From: Bacteroidota bacterium
GTDB taxonomy: Bacteria > Bacteroidota > Bacteroidia > UKL13-3
NCBI GenBank assembly: GCA_947457395.1
Contig: CANGVA010000003.1
Coordinates: 164,733 to 228,732 of the forward strand
DNA: 64,000 nt
Direction: 5' to 3'
The notes under the pieces are model-generated. The model ran no database searches and was not told the DNA's origin. It worked only from the letters and a program-made list of their open reading frames with translations. This document shows, one piece after another, positions 37,458 through 47,591 of this stretch. The position numbers and the translations under genes are program-made. Within the stretch, counting starts at the first letter, position 1, and the number at the start of each line of letters is the position of its first letter.

Positions 37458-39095
37458 TTAATCTACGTTATCGTGTAAGAAAGAATTGTTGGTGCGTAAG
37501 CCGGAGCGGTTATTGTCATCAAACAAAGTTAATCTTGAGATCTGGCTCTCTGATGAGTGTGGCACATCATTCAGTTTTTTGTTTTTCCTTTTGTATGCAG
37601 GTTCTTTTTCAAGGTCTCTGATACCACCCGGTGAGTTAAGCGTTACATTCAGGTTTTTTAGTTCCTTAATGCGCTGAATCTGTTTTTCTATTTTGGCTTC
37701 CTGCTCATCATTTTCGCTTGTTTCCTGATCGTACTCAAGTTCAAATAATTCGAAATGTTCCGTTTCTTCAGCTTGTATTTCTGCAGATGCAGGGGGGGCA
37801 GGTGCCTCCATAGAAAAGATGTTTAAAGACTCTTCTTCTTCTTCTGTTTCCTCCTGTATTTCATTTACTGCAGGAGAAATCTCTATAAATTCATCAGCAG
37901 TTTCATCCAGCGGAAATGTTTCTTCTTCTTCTATTCTGAGTTCCAGTTTAATTTCATCCGTTATTTCTTCTGCTTTAATTTCTGGTTTTATTTCCTGCAC
38001 CGGTTCTATTTTTACAGGCTCATCGTTGAGGATGATAGGGGTAACCTTCATTTCTTCTTTTTGTGAAGGCACATACAAAACATGTTTGGTACTTGGTGCA
38101 ACTTCCTCGTTGCGTGAAATAATTTTATTCTGACGGGTTTCAAAACCGGTAGCAATTAGGGTAACAGAAATTTTATTACCCAGTGTTTCATCAAATGAAG
38201 TACCCAGAATAATATCTGCAGTGAGGCCTGCTTCATTTTGTATAAAATTGGAAATGATATCTACTTCATCCATCAATACTTCTTCGCTACCTGAAGTGAT
38301 ATTGAGTAAAATATTTTTTGCTCCGGTTATCTGATTATCATTCAGCAGTGGTGAAGCCAATGCCGATTTCACGGCTTCCATGGCACGGTTTTCACCTTCA
38401 GCTGTTGCCGATCCCATGATGGCCACACCGCTGTTTTGCATCACCGTTTTTACATCTTCAAAGTCCACATTGATATAGCCGGGATAGGTAATGATTTCGG
38501 CAATACCTTTTGCAGCTGTGGTAAGTATGTTGTTGGCATGGCTAAACGCTTCACGCAGCGGCAGGTTGCCATACATTTCTTTTATTTTATCATTGTTAAT
38601 TACCAGCAGGCAGTCTACGCTTTTCTTCAGATTTTCCAAGCCCTCATCAGCAAAGCCTTTGCGTTTGCGACCTTCAAAAGCAAAAGGTGTGGTAACGATG
38701 CCTACTGTTAAAATATCCAGTTCACGTGCCGCTTTTGCAATGATGGGTGCAGCGCCTGTTCCGGTTCCGCCACCCATACCAGCGGTAATAAAAATCATTT
38801 TGGTATTTACACCCAGGATTTCAATAACATCTTCTATGGCCTCCATGGCTGCTTTTTTGCCAACCTCAGGATTAGCACCGGCACCCAAACCAGAGGTAAG
38901 GCCCGCGCCCAATTGTATTTTGTTTGGTATGGGGCTGTTTTCAAGCGCCTGCAAATCGGTATTGCATATTACAAAGTCAACACCTTTTATGCCTTGCTCA
39001 AACATGTGGTTAATGGCATTGCCACCGCCACCGCCAACGCCCAGCACTTTAATGATGCTCGACTTATCTTTGGGTAAATCAAATTTTAAAGTCAT
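37458..39095 (-). CDS. ftsZ: cell division protein FtsZ with long acidic linker
   Basis: This 545-residue tubulin-like GTPase forms the division ring. The GTPase domain (about 10-320) shows GVGGGGGNAINHM, the GGGTGTG tubulin signature and FADEGLENLKK. Beyond it lies an unusually long C-terminal linker of about 200 residues rich in Glu (EEEESLN, ELEYDQET), then a basic patch (YKRKNKKLN) and a short C-terminal segment ISRLTLFDDNN that may be the FtsA-binding peptide, plus some 15 extra residues. E. coli FtsZ is 383 residues, so the extra length is all in the linker, as in other Bacteroidota. Last gene of the dcw operon, 43 nt after ftsA. Confidence 0.97.
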   Translation of the reverse strand: MTLKFDLPKDKSSIIKVLGVGGGGGNAINHMFEQGIKGVDFVICNTDLQALENSPIPNKIQLGAGLTSGLGAGANPEVGKKAAMEAIEDVIEILGVNTKMIFITAGMGGGTGTGAAPIIAKAARELDILTVGIVTTPFAFEGRKRKGFADEGLENLKKSVDCLLVINNDKIKEMYGNLPLREAFSHANNILTTAAKGIAEIITYPGYINVDFEDVKTVMQNSGVAIMGSATAEGENRAMEAVKSALASPLLNDNQITGAKNILLNITSGSEEVLMDEVDIISNFIQNEAGLTADIILGTSFDETLGNKISVTLIATGFETRQNKIISRNEEVAPSTKHVLYVPSQKEEMKVTPIILNDEPVKIEPVQEIKPEIKAEEITDEIKLELRIEEEETFPLDETADEFIEISPAVNEIQEETEEEEESLNIFSMEAPAPPASAEIQAEETEHFELFELEYDQETSENDEQEAKIEKQIQRIKELKNLNVTLNSPGGIRDLEKEPAYKRKNKKLNDVPHSSESQISRLTLFDDNNRSGLRTNNSFLHDNVD

Positions 39096-39138
39096 AAGTT
39101 ATTGTATTATGAGGAGTTGTTCCCTTTTCCTCAGATGA

Positions 39139-40446
39139 TTAATCGTAATCTTTCATATCGTCATCGTTGAGCCATGCTTTGCCTTTTTCCAGCCAACGTG
39201 ATAGAAACCCACTGTTGTGTTGATGTTGCTTCTTCTCTTTCTTGTCATCATCTTCGTGCGTTATTTCAACTTCATCTGCCGTATGCAAACCTTTTAGCAC
39301 AAGTCCAACGCCTGTTGCATACATAGGGCTTTTAATTTCCTCCACAATTGATTTGGCAATATGCTCATTCGGATATCCGATGCGCGCATCAATACCGGTT
39401 ACAAACTCAACCAGTTTATCAAGGTGTTTCAGTTGTGATCCGCCACCTGTAATTACAATACCTGCATTGAGTTTACGCTCCAATCCTGAACTTTTTATTT
39501 CATATAAAACCGATTCGAAAATTTCTTCTACGCGCGCCTGAATAACCATAGCCAGATTTTTTACCGATACCTCCTTTGGTGGTCTGCCGTGGAATCCGGG
39601 TATGCACACAATTTCATTTTCTTTGTTTTCCTCTGCTAAAGCAGAACCGAATTTGAGTTTGAGCAACTCTGCCTGGTTGCGCAACACCTGGCAACCTTCT
39701 ACAATATCATCAGTAATGATGTTACCTCCGAAAGGAATAACTGCCGTATGGCGAATAATGCCATTCTTAAATATGGCCACATCGGTTGTTCCGCCACCAA
39801 TATCAACCAAGCACACACCGGCTTCCATTTCTTCCATGGTTAAAACAGATTCTGCTGATGAAAGTGGTTCCAGAATTAAATCAGCAACATCCAGCCCTGC
39901 ACGGTTCACACTCTTGTAAATGTTTTTGATGGCATCTACATTACCTGTAATGATGTGGAAATTTCCCGACAGGCGCACACCTGCAATACCAACCGGATCG
40001 GTAACATCAGTAAACTCATCCACCTGATACTCCTGCGGTAATACATGAATAATTTTATCACCCGGAGGAAGCGCCAGATTAAACGTGTCTTTAATCAGTT
40101 TGTCAACATCCTCTTTTGTGATTTCGTCTTCGGTATTGTTGCGGCTAATGGAGTTGCGGTGCTGCAAACTTTTGATATGCTGTCCTGCAATGCCCACATG
40201 AACGGAATTAATTTCAATGCGAATTTTACCGTTGGCCATTGATTGTTTGGCTTTTTCAACAGCTTCGCGAATGGCTTTAACGGTTTTATCAATATTTCTT
40301 ACTTCACCCCGTATTACGCCCAAGGACTCGGCTTTGCCCATTCCTAGAATTTCTACCTTACCATGCTCATTTGTTGCACCAACTATGGCGCATACCTTGG
40401 TGGTACCAATGTCTAATCCTACAATTACTTTTTTGATATGCTCCAT
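39139..40446 (-). CDS. ftsA: cell division protein FtsA
   Basis: This 435-residue actin-fold ATPase tethers FtsZ to the membrane. It begins VIVGLDIGTTKVCAIVG (phosphate-1 loop), has the VDIGGGTTDVAIF phosphate-2 motif and the GIVITGGGSQL adenosine motif; the 1C domain lies between about 85 and 165. The C-terminus ends in an amphipathic-looking segment (FLSRWLEKGKAWL) fitting the membrane-targeting helix. It is preceded by ftsQ with a 9-nt gap. Confidence 0.97.
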   Translation of the reverse strand: MEHIKKVIVGLDIGTTKVCAIVGATNEHGKVEILGMGKAESLGVIRGEVRNIDKTVKAIREAVEKAKQSMANGKIRIEINSVHVGIAGQHIKSLQHRNSISRNNTEDEITKEDVDKLIKDTFNLALPPGDKIIHVLPQEYQVDEFTDVTDPVGIAGVRLSGNFHIITGNVDAIKNIYKSVNRAGLDVADLILEPLSSAESVLTMEEMEAGVCLVDIGGGTTDVAIFKNGIIRHTAVIPFGGNIITDDIVEGCQVLRNQAELLKLKFGSALAEENKENEIVCIPGFHGRPPKEVSVKNLAMVIQARVEEIFESVLYEIKSSGLERKLNAGIVITGGGSQLKHLDKLVEFVTGIDARIGYPNEHIAKSIVEEIKSPMYATGVGLVLKGLHTADEVEITHEDDDKKEKKQHQHNSGFLSRWLEKGKAWLNDDDMKDYD

Positions 40447-40455
40447 ATCAGTTGT

Positions 40456-41256
40456 CTAATTTTTTTTCTTACAAACAATCTGGTTCCTGAATCTTAAATC
40501 AATGCTGCTGTACTGTTCCCAACCAACACGGCTCAATGCTTCTTTGTAAAACACCATTAACTTTTTAAACTTTGCTTCTGTGTCTTCCGAATTCCCGAAA
40601 TAGATGATGTGGTCACCTACTTTGGGTATAAGAATTAATTCACTTTCGGCAGTAACAAATATCTGTTCGATCTGCGCCTTCCAGAAAGCATCTTTATCAA
40701 CATATGTGGCTATCTTAAACAGCTCACTTAGCACGAAGGATTCGATGGAATCGCGGTTACGGTAACCTTCAAATATGTTTCCGGTGGCTACTGGTACACG
40801 GGCTGTAAATGCACTGCTAACAGGCATTTTGCCCCCCTGTTGGTCAATGTAATAACTCTCGCCTTCATTGTTAATAATGCGCAAAACGGGCTCACGTTGC
40901 TCAATGTGGATATGTACAATACCGTTCATATCTGTGAACACTTCTGCAGCCTTAATGAGCTTATTTTGTTCCAGCAGTACTTCGAGCTCCGGCAATTGTA
41001 AATCGGCTATTTTTTTACCCAACAATTTATTTTCATCACCATCGGCACGCATGGTTCGGATAACCATTTCACGATCGATAAACAACAATTCTTTTTCAGG
41101 TTTGATATGCACCACAATTTTACTGCATGTTACTTTATCATGTTCTTTCTGTACAAATGCAAGACTTATCAGCAGGCCTGCAGTTAACGCTACCCAAAGG
41201 GTAATAAGCCCGGCAAGGCGCAGTCTTTTCAACCATATTTCTTTATCAAATTTCAC
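40456..41256 (-). CDS. ftsQ: cell division protein FtsQ
   Basis: This 266-residue bitopic protein has a cytoplasmic basic N-terminus (KEIWLKRLRL), one membrane helix (about 15-33) and a periplasmic POTRA-like domain (about 45-125, with LLFIDREMVIRTM and LIKAAEVFTDMNG). The beta domain typical of FtsQ/DivIB follows (HIEQREPVLRI, YYIDQQGG). Sequence identity within this family is low; the call rests on topology and on the position between murC (4-nt ATGA overlap) and ftsA. Role: scaffold linking early and late divisome proteins. Confidence 0.9.
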   Translation of the reverse strand: MKFDKEIWLKRLRLAGLITLWVALTAGLLISLAFVQKEHDKVTCSKIVVHIKPEKELLFIDREMVIRTMRADGDENKLLGKKIADLQLPELEVLLEQNKLIKAAEVFTDMNGIVHIHIEQREPVLRIINNEGESYYIDQQGGKMPVSSAFTARVPVATGNIFEGYRNRDSIESFVLSELFKIATYVDKDAFWKAQIEQIFVTAESELILIPKVGDHIIYFGNSEDTEAKFKKLMVFYKEALSRVGWEQYSSIDLRFRNQIVCKKKN

Positions 41257-42662
41257 TCTGCTTTCAGTTGTTGCGCTAATACTTCTTTTATAGGTTCCAC
41301 AAACTGATCAATATCACCGGCACCCAGGGTTAGCAATACTTCGGGTTTGGCTGCACTAATTTTTTCAAGTAGTTGCTGTTTGCTGCTCAGTGATTTTTGT
41401 TTAAGCGACATTTTATTCAAAATCATTTCTGAGGTAATACCGGGTATAGGTAACTCCCGTGCTGGATAAATTTCCATCAGAATGGTTTCATCTGCCATAG
41501 AAAGTGTTTCGGCAAATCCATCGGCAAAATCGCGTGTGCGGGTATACAGGTGGGGCTGAAATACCACTGTTATTTTTTTCCCTGCATACATCTGCTTTAC
41601 CGATCCGATGATGGCTCTCAGCTCTTCCGGATGATGCGCGTAATCGTCAATATAAATCAGATTTTTAGATTTGATGATGTATTCAAATCTTCTTTTTACG
41701 CCTTTAAAAGATGCCAATCCTGCGCGTAATTCTTCTTCATCGATTCCTGCTGCAAGTGCGGCTGCCGAAGCAGCAACAGCATTTTCTACATTATGTAATC
41801 CGGGTATGCCCAGATATAATCCTGTAACAGTCTGATTAAAGTAGTGCAGATCAAAACTATATCTGTCATTTTCAATGGAAATGTTTTCTGCCCAAACATC
41901 AGCCGTTTGTTTGATGCTATAGGAGTAAATATTTTTATGTTGTTTCCATTGTGCAGCACACTCATCAAACAAGGCCAGCTCTTTTTTAATGAATAATGTA
42001 TTTTTTACCTGTGCTGCATAATCGGCAAATGATTTTTTCAGGGCATCATGCTCACCATAAATATCCAGGTGGTCTGCATCGGTTGAGGTAATAATGCCAA
42101 TGGCAGGATGCAGGGTAAGAAAAGAACGGTCAAACTCATCTGCCTCAACAACCATCCACTGCTCTTGTGTGGATGCATTTTCTTTATGCAGCAACAAGTT
42201 GGTACCATAGTTGGTAGAGATACCTCCCAGAAATGCAGCGGCATCAACCTTGCTTTGTTTAAGCAAATGAGCCAGCAGGGTAGAGGTAGTTGTTTTTCCG
42301 TGTGTACCTGCTACACCAATGGTTTGATAGGCATCTGTGATGACACCCAATACCTGTGAACGTTTAAGAATGGTAAATCCTTGCTCTTTTAACCAGTTCC
42401 ATTCCTGATGGTCTTTGGGAACAGCCGGTGTTAATACCACCAGGCAATGTGCTTTATTTAATTGTAATGATTGTATATGCTCACCTAAATCTTCGTAATG
42501 CACCGCTATTCCTTCCTGTTGTAACTCAGCAGTGAGTGTGGTTTCAGTTCGATCATAGCCCATTACCTTTATACCCATCGTATGGAAGTAGCGCGCAATG
42601 GCACTCATTCCAATGCCTCCAATGCCTAAAAAGTATGCTTGTTTTATATTGGCAAGGTTCAT
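41253..42662 (-). CDS. murC: UDP-N-acetylmuramate--L-alanine ligase
   Basis: This 469-residue Mur ligase adds L-Ala to UDP-MurNAc, the first amino acid of the wall peptide. Visible are the N-terminal dinucleotide-like loop FLGIGGIGMSAIARY, the ATP loop GTHGKTTTS (about residue 118), the EADEFDRSF magnesium-site segment and IDDYAHHPEELRA near the C-terminal domain, which separates MurC from the D and E ligases. Located 1 nt after murG and overlapping ftsQ by 4 nt. Confidence 0.97.
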   Translation of the reverse strand: MNLANIKQAYFLGIGGIGMSAIARYFHTMGIKVMGYDRTETTLTAELQQEGIAVHYEDLGEHIQSLQLNKAHCLVVLTPAVPKDHQEWNWLKEQGFTILKRSQVLGVITDAYQTIGVAGTHGKTTTSTLLAHLLKQSKVDAAAFLGGISTNYGTNLLLHKENASTQEQWMVVEADEFDRSFLTLHPAIGIITSTDADHLDIYGEHDALKKSFADYAAQVKNTLFIKKELALFDECAAQWKQHKNIYSYSIKQTADVWAENISIENDRYSFDLHYFNQTVTGLYLGIPGLHNVENAVAASAAALAAGIDEEELRAGLASFKGVKRRFEYIIKSKNLIYIDDYAHHPEELRAIIGSVKQMYAGKKITVVFQPHLYTRTRDFADGFAETLSMADETILMEIYPARELPIPGITSEMILNKMSLKQKSLSSKQQLLEKISAAKPEVLLTLGAGDIDQFVEPIKEVLAQQLKAE

Positions 42663-42663
42663 C

Positions 42664-43761
42664 TTAATCTTTTCTTAAGAGTTTAAGTAACTCATCTACG
42701 ATACGTTCAGCTGCATCAGGCATATCGAATGTGGCAATATTATTTTTTAGCTGCACTTGTTTCACTTCGTTATTTAATAGGTTTAACGCCTCATCAGCAA
42801 GTGTATTCATGGCATCACCATCCTTTACCAGAATTGCAGCTTGTCTTTCTACCAGTGCCATCGCATTTTTTGTTTGATGGTCTTCTGCAACATTGGGCGA
42901 TGGAACCAGAATAACAGGCTTTTTTACATATGCCAGTTCTGCAATACTTAAGGCACCTGCTCTCGAAATGACAATATCTGCCACTGCATAAGCTAAATGC
43001 ATATCATAAATAAATTCATATACCTTCACTTTTTCAGACACCAGTGTTTTACCATTTTGGTAAAATGATTTTCCTGTTTGCCACAGCAACTGCACACCTG
43101 CTTCTGTATACTGTTGAAGGTGTTGTTGTATACTTTGATTAATAGTACGTGCGCCCAAGCTACCCCCTATAATGAGAATGGTTTTTTTGCCTGCATCTAA
43201 ACCAAAATGCTTATATGCTGCTGCCTTATATTGCTCTACCTGGTTTAAATCCTGACGAATGGGGTTCCCTGTTCTCACAATTTTTCTTGCAGGGAAAAAT
43301 TGTTCCATATGGTCATAGGCTACGCATATGGTATCAACCCTGTTCTTTAATATTTTATTGGTAATACCTGCATATGAGTTTTGCTCATGTATGACTGTTG
43401 GAATCTTTTTCATGGTAGCGGCATAAAGCATCGCACCACTTGCATAGCCACCAAACCCAATTGCAGCATCGGCATGAAATGCTTTCAGAATGCTGAGTGA
43501 TTTCCAAACGCTATGGATTACCTTAAACGGGAATAAAATATTTTTGAGAGACAGGCTTCGTTGAAGGCCACTAATCCATAGGCCGATGATTGCATAACCG
43601 GCTTTCGGCACTTTCTCCATCTCCATTCTGTCTTTAGCACCTACAAATAATATTTCTACATCTGGATGTTTTCTTTGCAAAGTTTGCGCCACAGCCACAG
43701 CCGGATAAATATGCCCACCTGTGCCACCACCACTAATGATTATTTTGAGTTTTTTATTCAT
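42664..43761 (-). CDS. murG: UDP-GlcNAc:undecaprenyl-PP-MurNAc-pentapeptide GlcNAc transferase
   Basis: This 365-residue GT-B glycosyltransferase converts lipid I to lipid II at the inner face of the membrane. The N-terminal G-loop SGGGTGGHIYPAVAVAQ, the second loop GGSLGARTINQS and the UDP-GlcNAc site with ISRAGALSIAELA are all intact. Its start overlaps the end of ftsW by 8 nt, so translation is likely coupled. Confidence 0.97.
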   Translation of the reverse strand: MNKKLKIIISGGGTGGHIYPAVAVAQTLQRKHPDVEILFVGAKDRMEMEKVPKAGYAIIGLWISGLQRSLSLKNILFPFKVIHSVWKSLSILKAFHADAAIGFGGYASGAMLYAATMKKIPTVIHEQNSYAGITNKILKNRVDTICVAYDHMEQFFPARKIVRTGNPIRQDLNQVEQYKAAAYKHFGLDAGKKTILIIGGSLGARTINQSIQQHLQQYTEAGVQLLWQTGKSFYQNGKTLVSEKVKVYEFIYDMHLAYAVADIVISRAGALSIAELAYVKKPVILVPSPNVAEDHQTKNAMALVERQAAILVKDGDAMNTLADEALNLLNNEVKQVQLKNNIATFDMPDAAERIVDELLKLLRKD

Positions 43762-44956
43762 GGCCGGCTGTTAGGGTGTTTTCCTGAATATTATTTTCTG
43801 CTTCAGTTTCTGGTTCATCCTGCTCTACATATCTGCTTACACTCATGATGATACCAAAGGCAACACTGGTAAGTAAAATAGATGTTCCGCCTTTGCTAAC
43901 CAGCGGTAAGGTTAGTCCGGTAACCGGGAATACATTTACAGCTACTGCCATATTAATAAGTGCCTGAAGTACCAATGAAAAACTTAAGCCAACGGCTATT
44001 AAAGCACCAAATGCTTTTGGGCTTTTTAATACCATGCGCATTGCTCTGTATAGAAAGAACAGATAAAGTATAAGCATTAACAAAGCGCCAACCAGCCCGT
44101 ATTCTTCGGCAATGATGGCATAGATAAAATCTGAATAGGCTTCAGGAAGAAAGTTTCTTTCCGTACTGTTGCCCGGCCACTTGCCAAACAGTCCTCCGCT
44201 GGCAATGGCAATTTTTGCATGATCGTTTTGAAATGTTTTATCCGGATCTGTTTCTTTTTTACCAAATGATTCTATTCTGTTTTTCCAGGTAAGCAAACGA
44301 CCAGTGCCTTTCAAAGCGTTTTCGGGTAATAGAAACAAGGTAGTAAAAAATAAACCACCTGCCAGTGCTACGACACCGGTAATGAGTAAGAGGTGTTTAA
44401 TTTTTACCCTTCCTATAAAGAGTATAAGAAAGCACGTAGAAAACAATACAAGTGCCGTAGATAAATTTTCTGGTGCTATGAGCAAACAAATTAATGTGAT
44501 ATGCCCAAGTATGGGAAGAAATGTTTTCTTAAAATCATCAATGGTTTCCTGCTTGCGCGAAAGTTCACGCGTAACAAACATGATAATGGCCAGCTTGGCT
44601 ATATCAGATGATTGAATGGTGATGCCAAAGAAGTTTACCCAACGCTTGGCACCGTTTATTTCTATGCCAAAAATCAATGTGTAAATAAGCAGCGGGTAGG
44701 TAATCCAAAGCAGCAGCTTTGATAAGCCTATAAAATACTTATAGTGTATGGTATGAATAACAAACATGATAAAGAAGCCTACGCAAAGCAATGCTGCTTG
44801 TTGCATCAGGTACATTTCTACATTACCACCGTTCTTTTTATAGGCCAGTGCACCTGTGGAACTGTAAATAGCAAGCAGCCCCCATATAGAGAGAATAAAA
44901 ATAATTCCCCACATAAACATATCACCTCGCGGCCTTATGCGTTCCCAGGTACTCAT
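43754..44956 (-). CDS. ftsW: septal peptidoglycan polymerase FtsW (SEDS family)
   Basis: This 400-residue SEDS glycosyltransferase has about ten membrane helices. Recognisable parts: the first helix with GLLAIYSSTGALAY, the family segment NGAKRWVNFFGITIQSSD, the catalytic-loop region with DFIYAIIAEEYGLVGA, and GLTLPLVSKGGTS near the end. It polymerises lipid II at the septum together with FtsI, encoded five genes upstream in the operon. Confidence 0.96.
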   Translation of the reverse strand: MSTWERIRPRGDMFMWGIIFILSIWGLLAIYSSTGALAYKKNGGNVEMYLMQQAALLCVGFFIMFVIHTIHYKYFIGLSKLLLWITYPLLIYTLIFGIEINGAKRWVNFFGITIQSSDIAKLAIIMFVTRELSRKQETIDDFKKTFLPILGHITLICLLIAPENLSTALVLFSTCFLILFIGRVKIKHLLLITGVVALAGGLFFTTLFLLPENALKGTGRLLTWKNRIESFGKKETDPDKTFQNDHAKIAIASGGLFGKWPGNSTERNFLPEAYSDFIYAIIAEEYGLVGALLMLILYLFFLYRAMRMVLKSPKAFGALIAVGLSFSLVLQALINMAVAVNVFPVTGLTLPLVSKGGTSILLTSVAFGIIMSVSRYVEQDEPETEAENNIQENTLTAGHE

Positions 44957-44964
44957 GCTTGGTA

Positions 44965-46311
44965 TTACAGTGCTTTTACTTCTTTCTTAAACTGACGACC
45001 TCTGTCTTCGTAGTTTTTAAATAAGTCAAATGAGGCGCACGCAGGCGAGAGTAATACTGCTTCACCCGGTTTGGCCAGTTTGTGTGCCACATGCACAGCT
45101 TCATTCATCGATGTGGTATTCACAATCATGTCAACCTCGGTTCCGAACGCTTCATGTATTTTGCGGTTGTCTAAACCCAGACAAACGATGATACGGACTT
45201 TCTCCTTCACCAATTCTTTCAGCAACAAATAATCATTGCCTTTGTCAACACCACCTGCAATCCAGATGGTTGGTTTTTCCATACTTTCCAGCGCATACCA
45301 GGCTGAGTTTACATTGGTGGCTTTTGAGTCGTTGATAAACTCAACACCGCCTACGCTCATTACCGGTTCAAGCCGGTGTTCTACATTCTGAAAACTCATC
45401 AGGCTTTCGCGGATGGTTTCCTTGCGGATGTTAAGCACCTGGCCAATAATGGCCGCAGCCATGGAGTTGTAGCCGTTGTGACGGCCTTTTAGTGATAGTT
45501 CATTCATATGCATAGTAAAGGGATTATTTATTTGTTCGGGTATTGTACAGATCATGCTGCCATCTTTTACATACGCTCCCGGTTTATGCGGGGTGTCCCA
45601 TGCAAAAGGGATGAGTACGGCATTGCCTTGAATCTGTTGTAGGTTTTGTTTGGTGAGTGCATCATCATCACAATAAATCAGCACATCTCCTTGCAGCTGA
45701 TTTTGTGTGATACGGAATTTTGCGTTGATATAATGCTGAAGCTGATAATCATATCGATCTAAATGATCGGGTGTGATATTGGTAATTACAGCGATATCTG
45801 CCCTGAATGCATACATATCATCCAGCTGAAAGCTGCTTATTTCAAGAACCACATAGTCGTAATCTTTTTCAAGCAGTAACCTGGCATAACTGGTACCGAT
45901 GTTTCCGCCAACAGCTACATCTAAGCCGGCAGTTTTTAGCAGATGATATACAAGAGAAGTAGTGGTGGTTTTACCATTGGTTCCGGTAATGCATATTTTT
46001 TTAGCTGAAGAATACCGGCCTGCAAATTCAATTTCAGAGATAACAGGAATGCCTTTTGCCAGCGCCTGTTTAACCAATGGAGCTGTATGCGGTATGCCTG
46101 GACTTTTAATAATTTCAGTAGCGTTTAAAATCAGCGATTCGGTATGTTGTCCTTCTTCAAATGCTATACCCGCATCGGTTAATTCTTTTTTAAATGCTTC
46201 GCCAATCATACCCATATCACTTACAAACACGTCATATCCTTTCCGCTGCGCCAGCAATGCTGCACCGGTTCCGCTTTCTCCACTACCTAAAATGACGATT
46301 CTTTTATCCAA
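44965..46311 (-). CDS. murD: UDP-N-acetylmuramoylalanine--D-glutamate ligase
   Basis: This 448-residue Mur ligase adds D-Glu. The N-terminal loop is VILGSGESGTGAALLA, the ATP loop GTNGKTTTTSLV (about residue 113), then ITPDHLDRY and the late INDSKATNVNSAW and LLSPACASFDLF motifs characteristic of MurD. Gaps of 2 nt to mraY and 8 nt to ftsW. Confidence 0.97.
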   Translation of the reverse strand: MDKRIVILGSGESGTGAALLAQRKGYDVFVSDMGMIGEAFKKELTDAGIAFEEGQHTESLILNATEIIKSPGIPHTAPLVKQALAKGIPVISEIEFAGRYSSAKKICITGTNGKTTTTSLVYHLLKTAGLDVAVGGNIGTSYARLLLEKDYDYVVLEISSFQLDDMYAFRADIAVITNITPDHLDRYDYQLQHYINAKFRITQNQLQGDVLIYCDDDALTKQNLQQIQGNAVLIPFAWDTPHKPGAYVKDGSMICTIPEQINNPFTMHMNELSLKGRHNGYNSMAAAIIGQVLNIRKETIRESLMSFQNVEHRLEPVMSVGGVEFINDSKATNVNSAWYALESMEKPTIWIAGGVDKGNDYLLLKELVKEKVRIIVCLGLDNRKIHEAFGTEVDMIVNTTSMNEAVHVAHKLAKPGEAVLLSPACASFDLFKNYEDRGRQFKKEVKAL

Positions 46312-46313
46312 GT

Positions 46314-47582
46314 TTATCTTATTTTTAAAGTGAGTATGGTGAAGATGGCCAGCATGATTCCTATAATCCAGAAGCGTGTTACAATCTTTGATTCATGGTA
46401 ACCACTTTTTTGATAGTGGTGGTGCAAGGGCGACATTTTAAATAGCCTGTGCTCGCGCGCATATTCAATGCCATGCTTGCGTTTTTGGTATTTGAAATAA
46501 TATACCTGTAGGATTACAGAGAGGTTTTCTACCAGAAAAATTCCGCAAAGAATGGGAATGAGTAATTCCTTACGCACCATCAGTGCAAACGATGCAATAA
46601 TGCCTCCCAGCGCAAGGCTGCCCGTATCGCCCATAAATACCTGAGCAGGGTAGGCATTGTACCAAAGAAAACCTACACAAGCACCAACCAGCGCGCCAGC
46701 AAAAATTACCATCTCGCCCAGGTGTGGTATGTACATGATGTTTAAATATTTTGAGAAGAGGATATTGCCAGATACATAAGCAAACACACCAAGCGTTACA
46801 CCAATGATTGCTGAAGTACCTGCAGCAAGTCCGTCAATACCATCCGTAATATTGGCTCCATTAGAAACTGCAGTGATGATGAATATGACTACCAGCAGAT
46901 AAATCCAGTAGTTATAGTCTTTGTAGCTCTCCCCTAAAAATTTTAGGATATCGGCATAATCAAAATAGGTTGTTTTAAAGAAAGGAACAGTGGTTACCGT
47001 AGAGTGCACATCTTTGGCAAGCAGAATCTGGTTATCAATAACAGTTGTTTCAAGTTTATTTTGTTGTATAAATTCTGTAGTTACCTGATCGGGTTTATAA
47101 AATTCACGCATTTTTACATTTTCGTTGTAGTAAAGCGTGGTTGCTACTATAATTCCTAAACCAACCTGACCTAATACTTTAAATCTACCTGCCAGTCCTT
47201 CTTTATTTTTCTTAAATACTTTGATATAATCATCAATGAAACCAACTAACCCCAGCCAAACGGTTGAAATGACGATAAGGATGATATATACATTTTCGAG
47301 TCTGGCAAACAAAAGTGTGGGTAACAAAATGGCTCCAAGAATGATTAAGCCACCCATGGTAGGTGTGCCCTGTTTTTGCTTTTCACCTTCAAGCCCCAGG
47401 TTTCTTACGGTTTCTGCCACCTGCAACTTGCGCAGCATTTCAATAAGTCTTTTGCCAAAAACCATGGAAATGGTAAGCGAAAGAATGATGGCAAGTGCCG
47501 CTCTGGTTGAAATGTATTGAAATACACCTGCCCCGGGTAAATCAAATTGTTTATCTAAGTAGTTGAATAAATAATATAGCAT
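46314..47582 (-). CDS. mraY: phospho-N-acetylmuramoyl-pentapeptide transferase
   Basis: This 422-residue polytopic enzyme transfers phospho-MurNAc-pentapeptide to undecaprenyl phosphate (lipid I). Motifs: KQGTPTMGG, the Asp pair region [20 protein letters not shown] and [13 protein letters not shown], and the HHHYQ segment. It is about 60 residues longer than E. coli MraY because of an extra periplasmic loop of roughly 60-70 residues (around 165-230) between two helices, a feature of Bacteroidota MraY. Confidence 0.96.
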   Translation of the reverse strand: MLYYLFNYLDKQFDLPGAGVFQYISTRAALAIILSLTISMVFGKRLIEMLRKLQVAETVRNLGLEGEKQKQGTPTMGGLIILGAILLPTLLFARLENVYIILIVISTVWLGLVGFIDDYIKVFKKNKEGLAGRFKVLGQVGLGIIVATTLYYNENVKMREFYKPDQVTTEFIQQNKLETTVIDNQILLAKDVHSTVTTVPFFKTTYFDYADILKFLGESYKDYNYWIYLLVVIFIITAVSNGANITDGIDGLAAGTSAIIGVTLGVFAYVSGNILFSKYLNIMYIPHLGEMVIFAGALVGACVGFLWYNAYPAQVFMGDTGSLALGGIIASFALMVRKELLIPILCGIFLVENLSVILQVYYFKYQKRKHGIEYAREHRLFKMSPLHHHYQKSGYHESKIVTRFWIIGIMLAIFTILTLKIR

Positions 47583-47591
47583 AGGTGATGT

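Noticed and set aside
38491..39138. 215-codon open frame antisense to ftsZ.
   Set aside because: It mirrors the conserved FtsZ GTPase domain; low-complexity Pro/Ser/Phe composition and no recognisable family.
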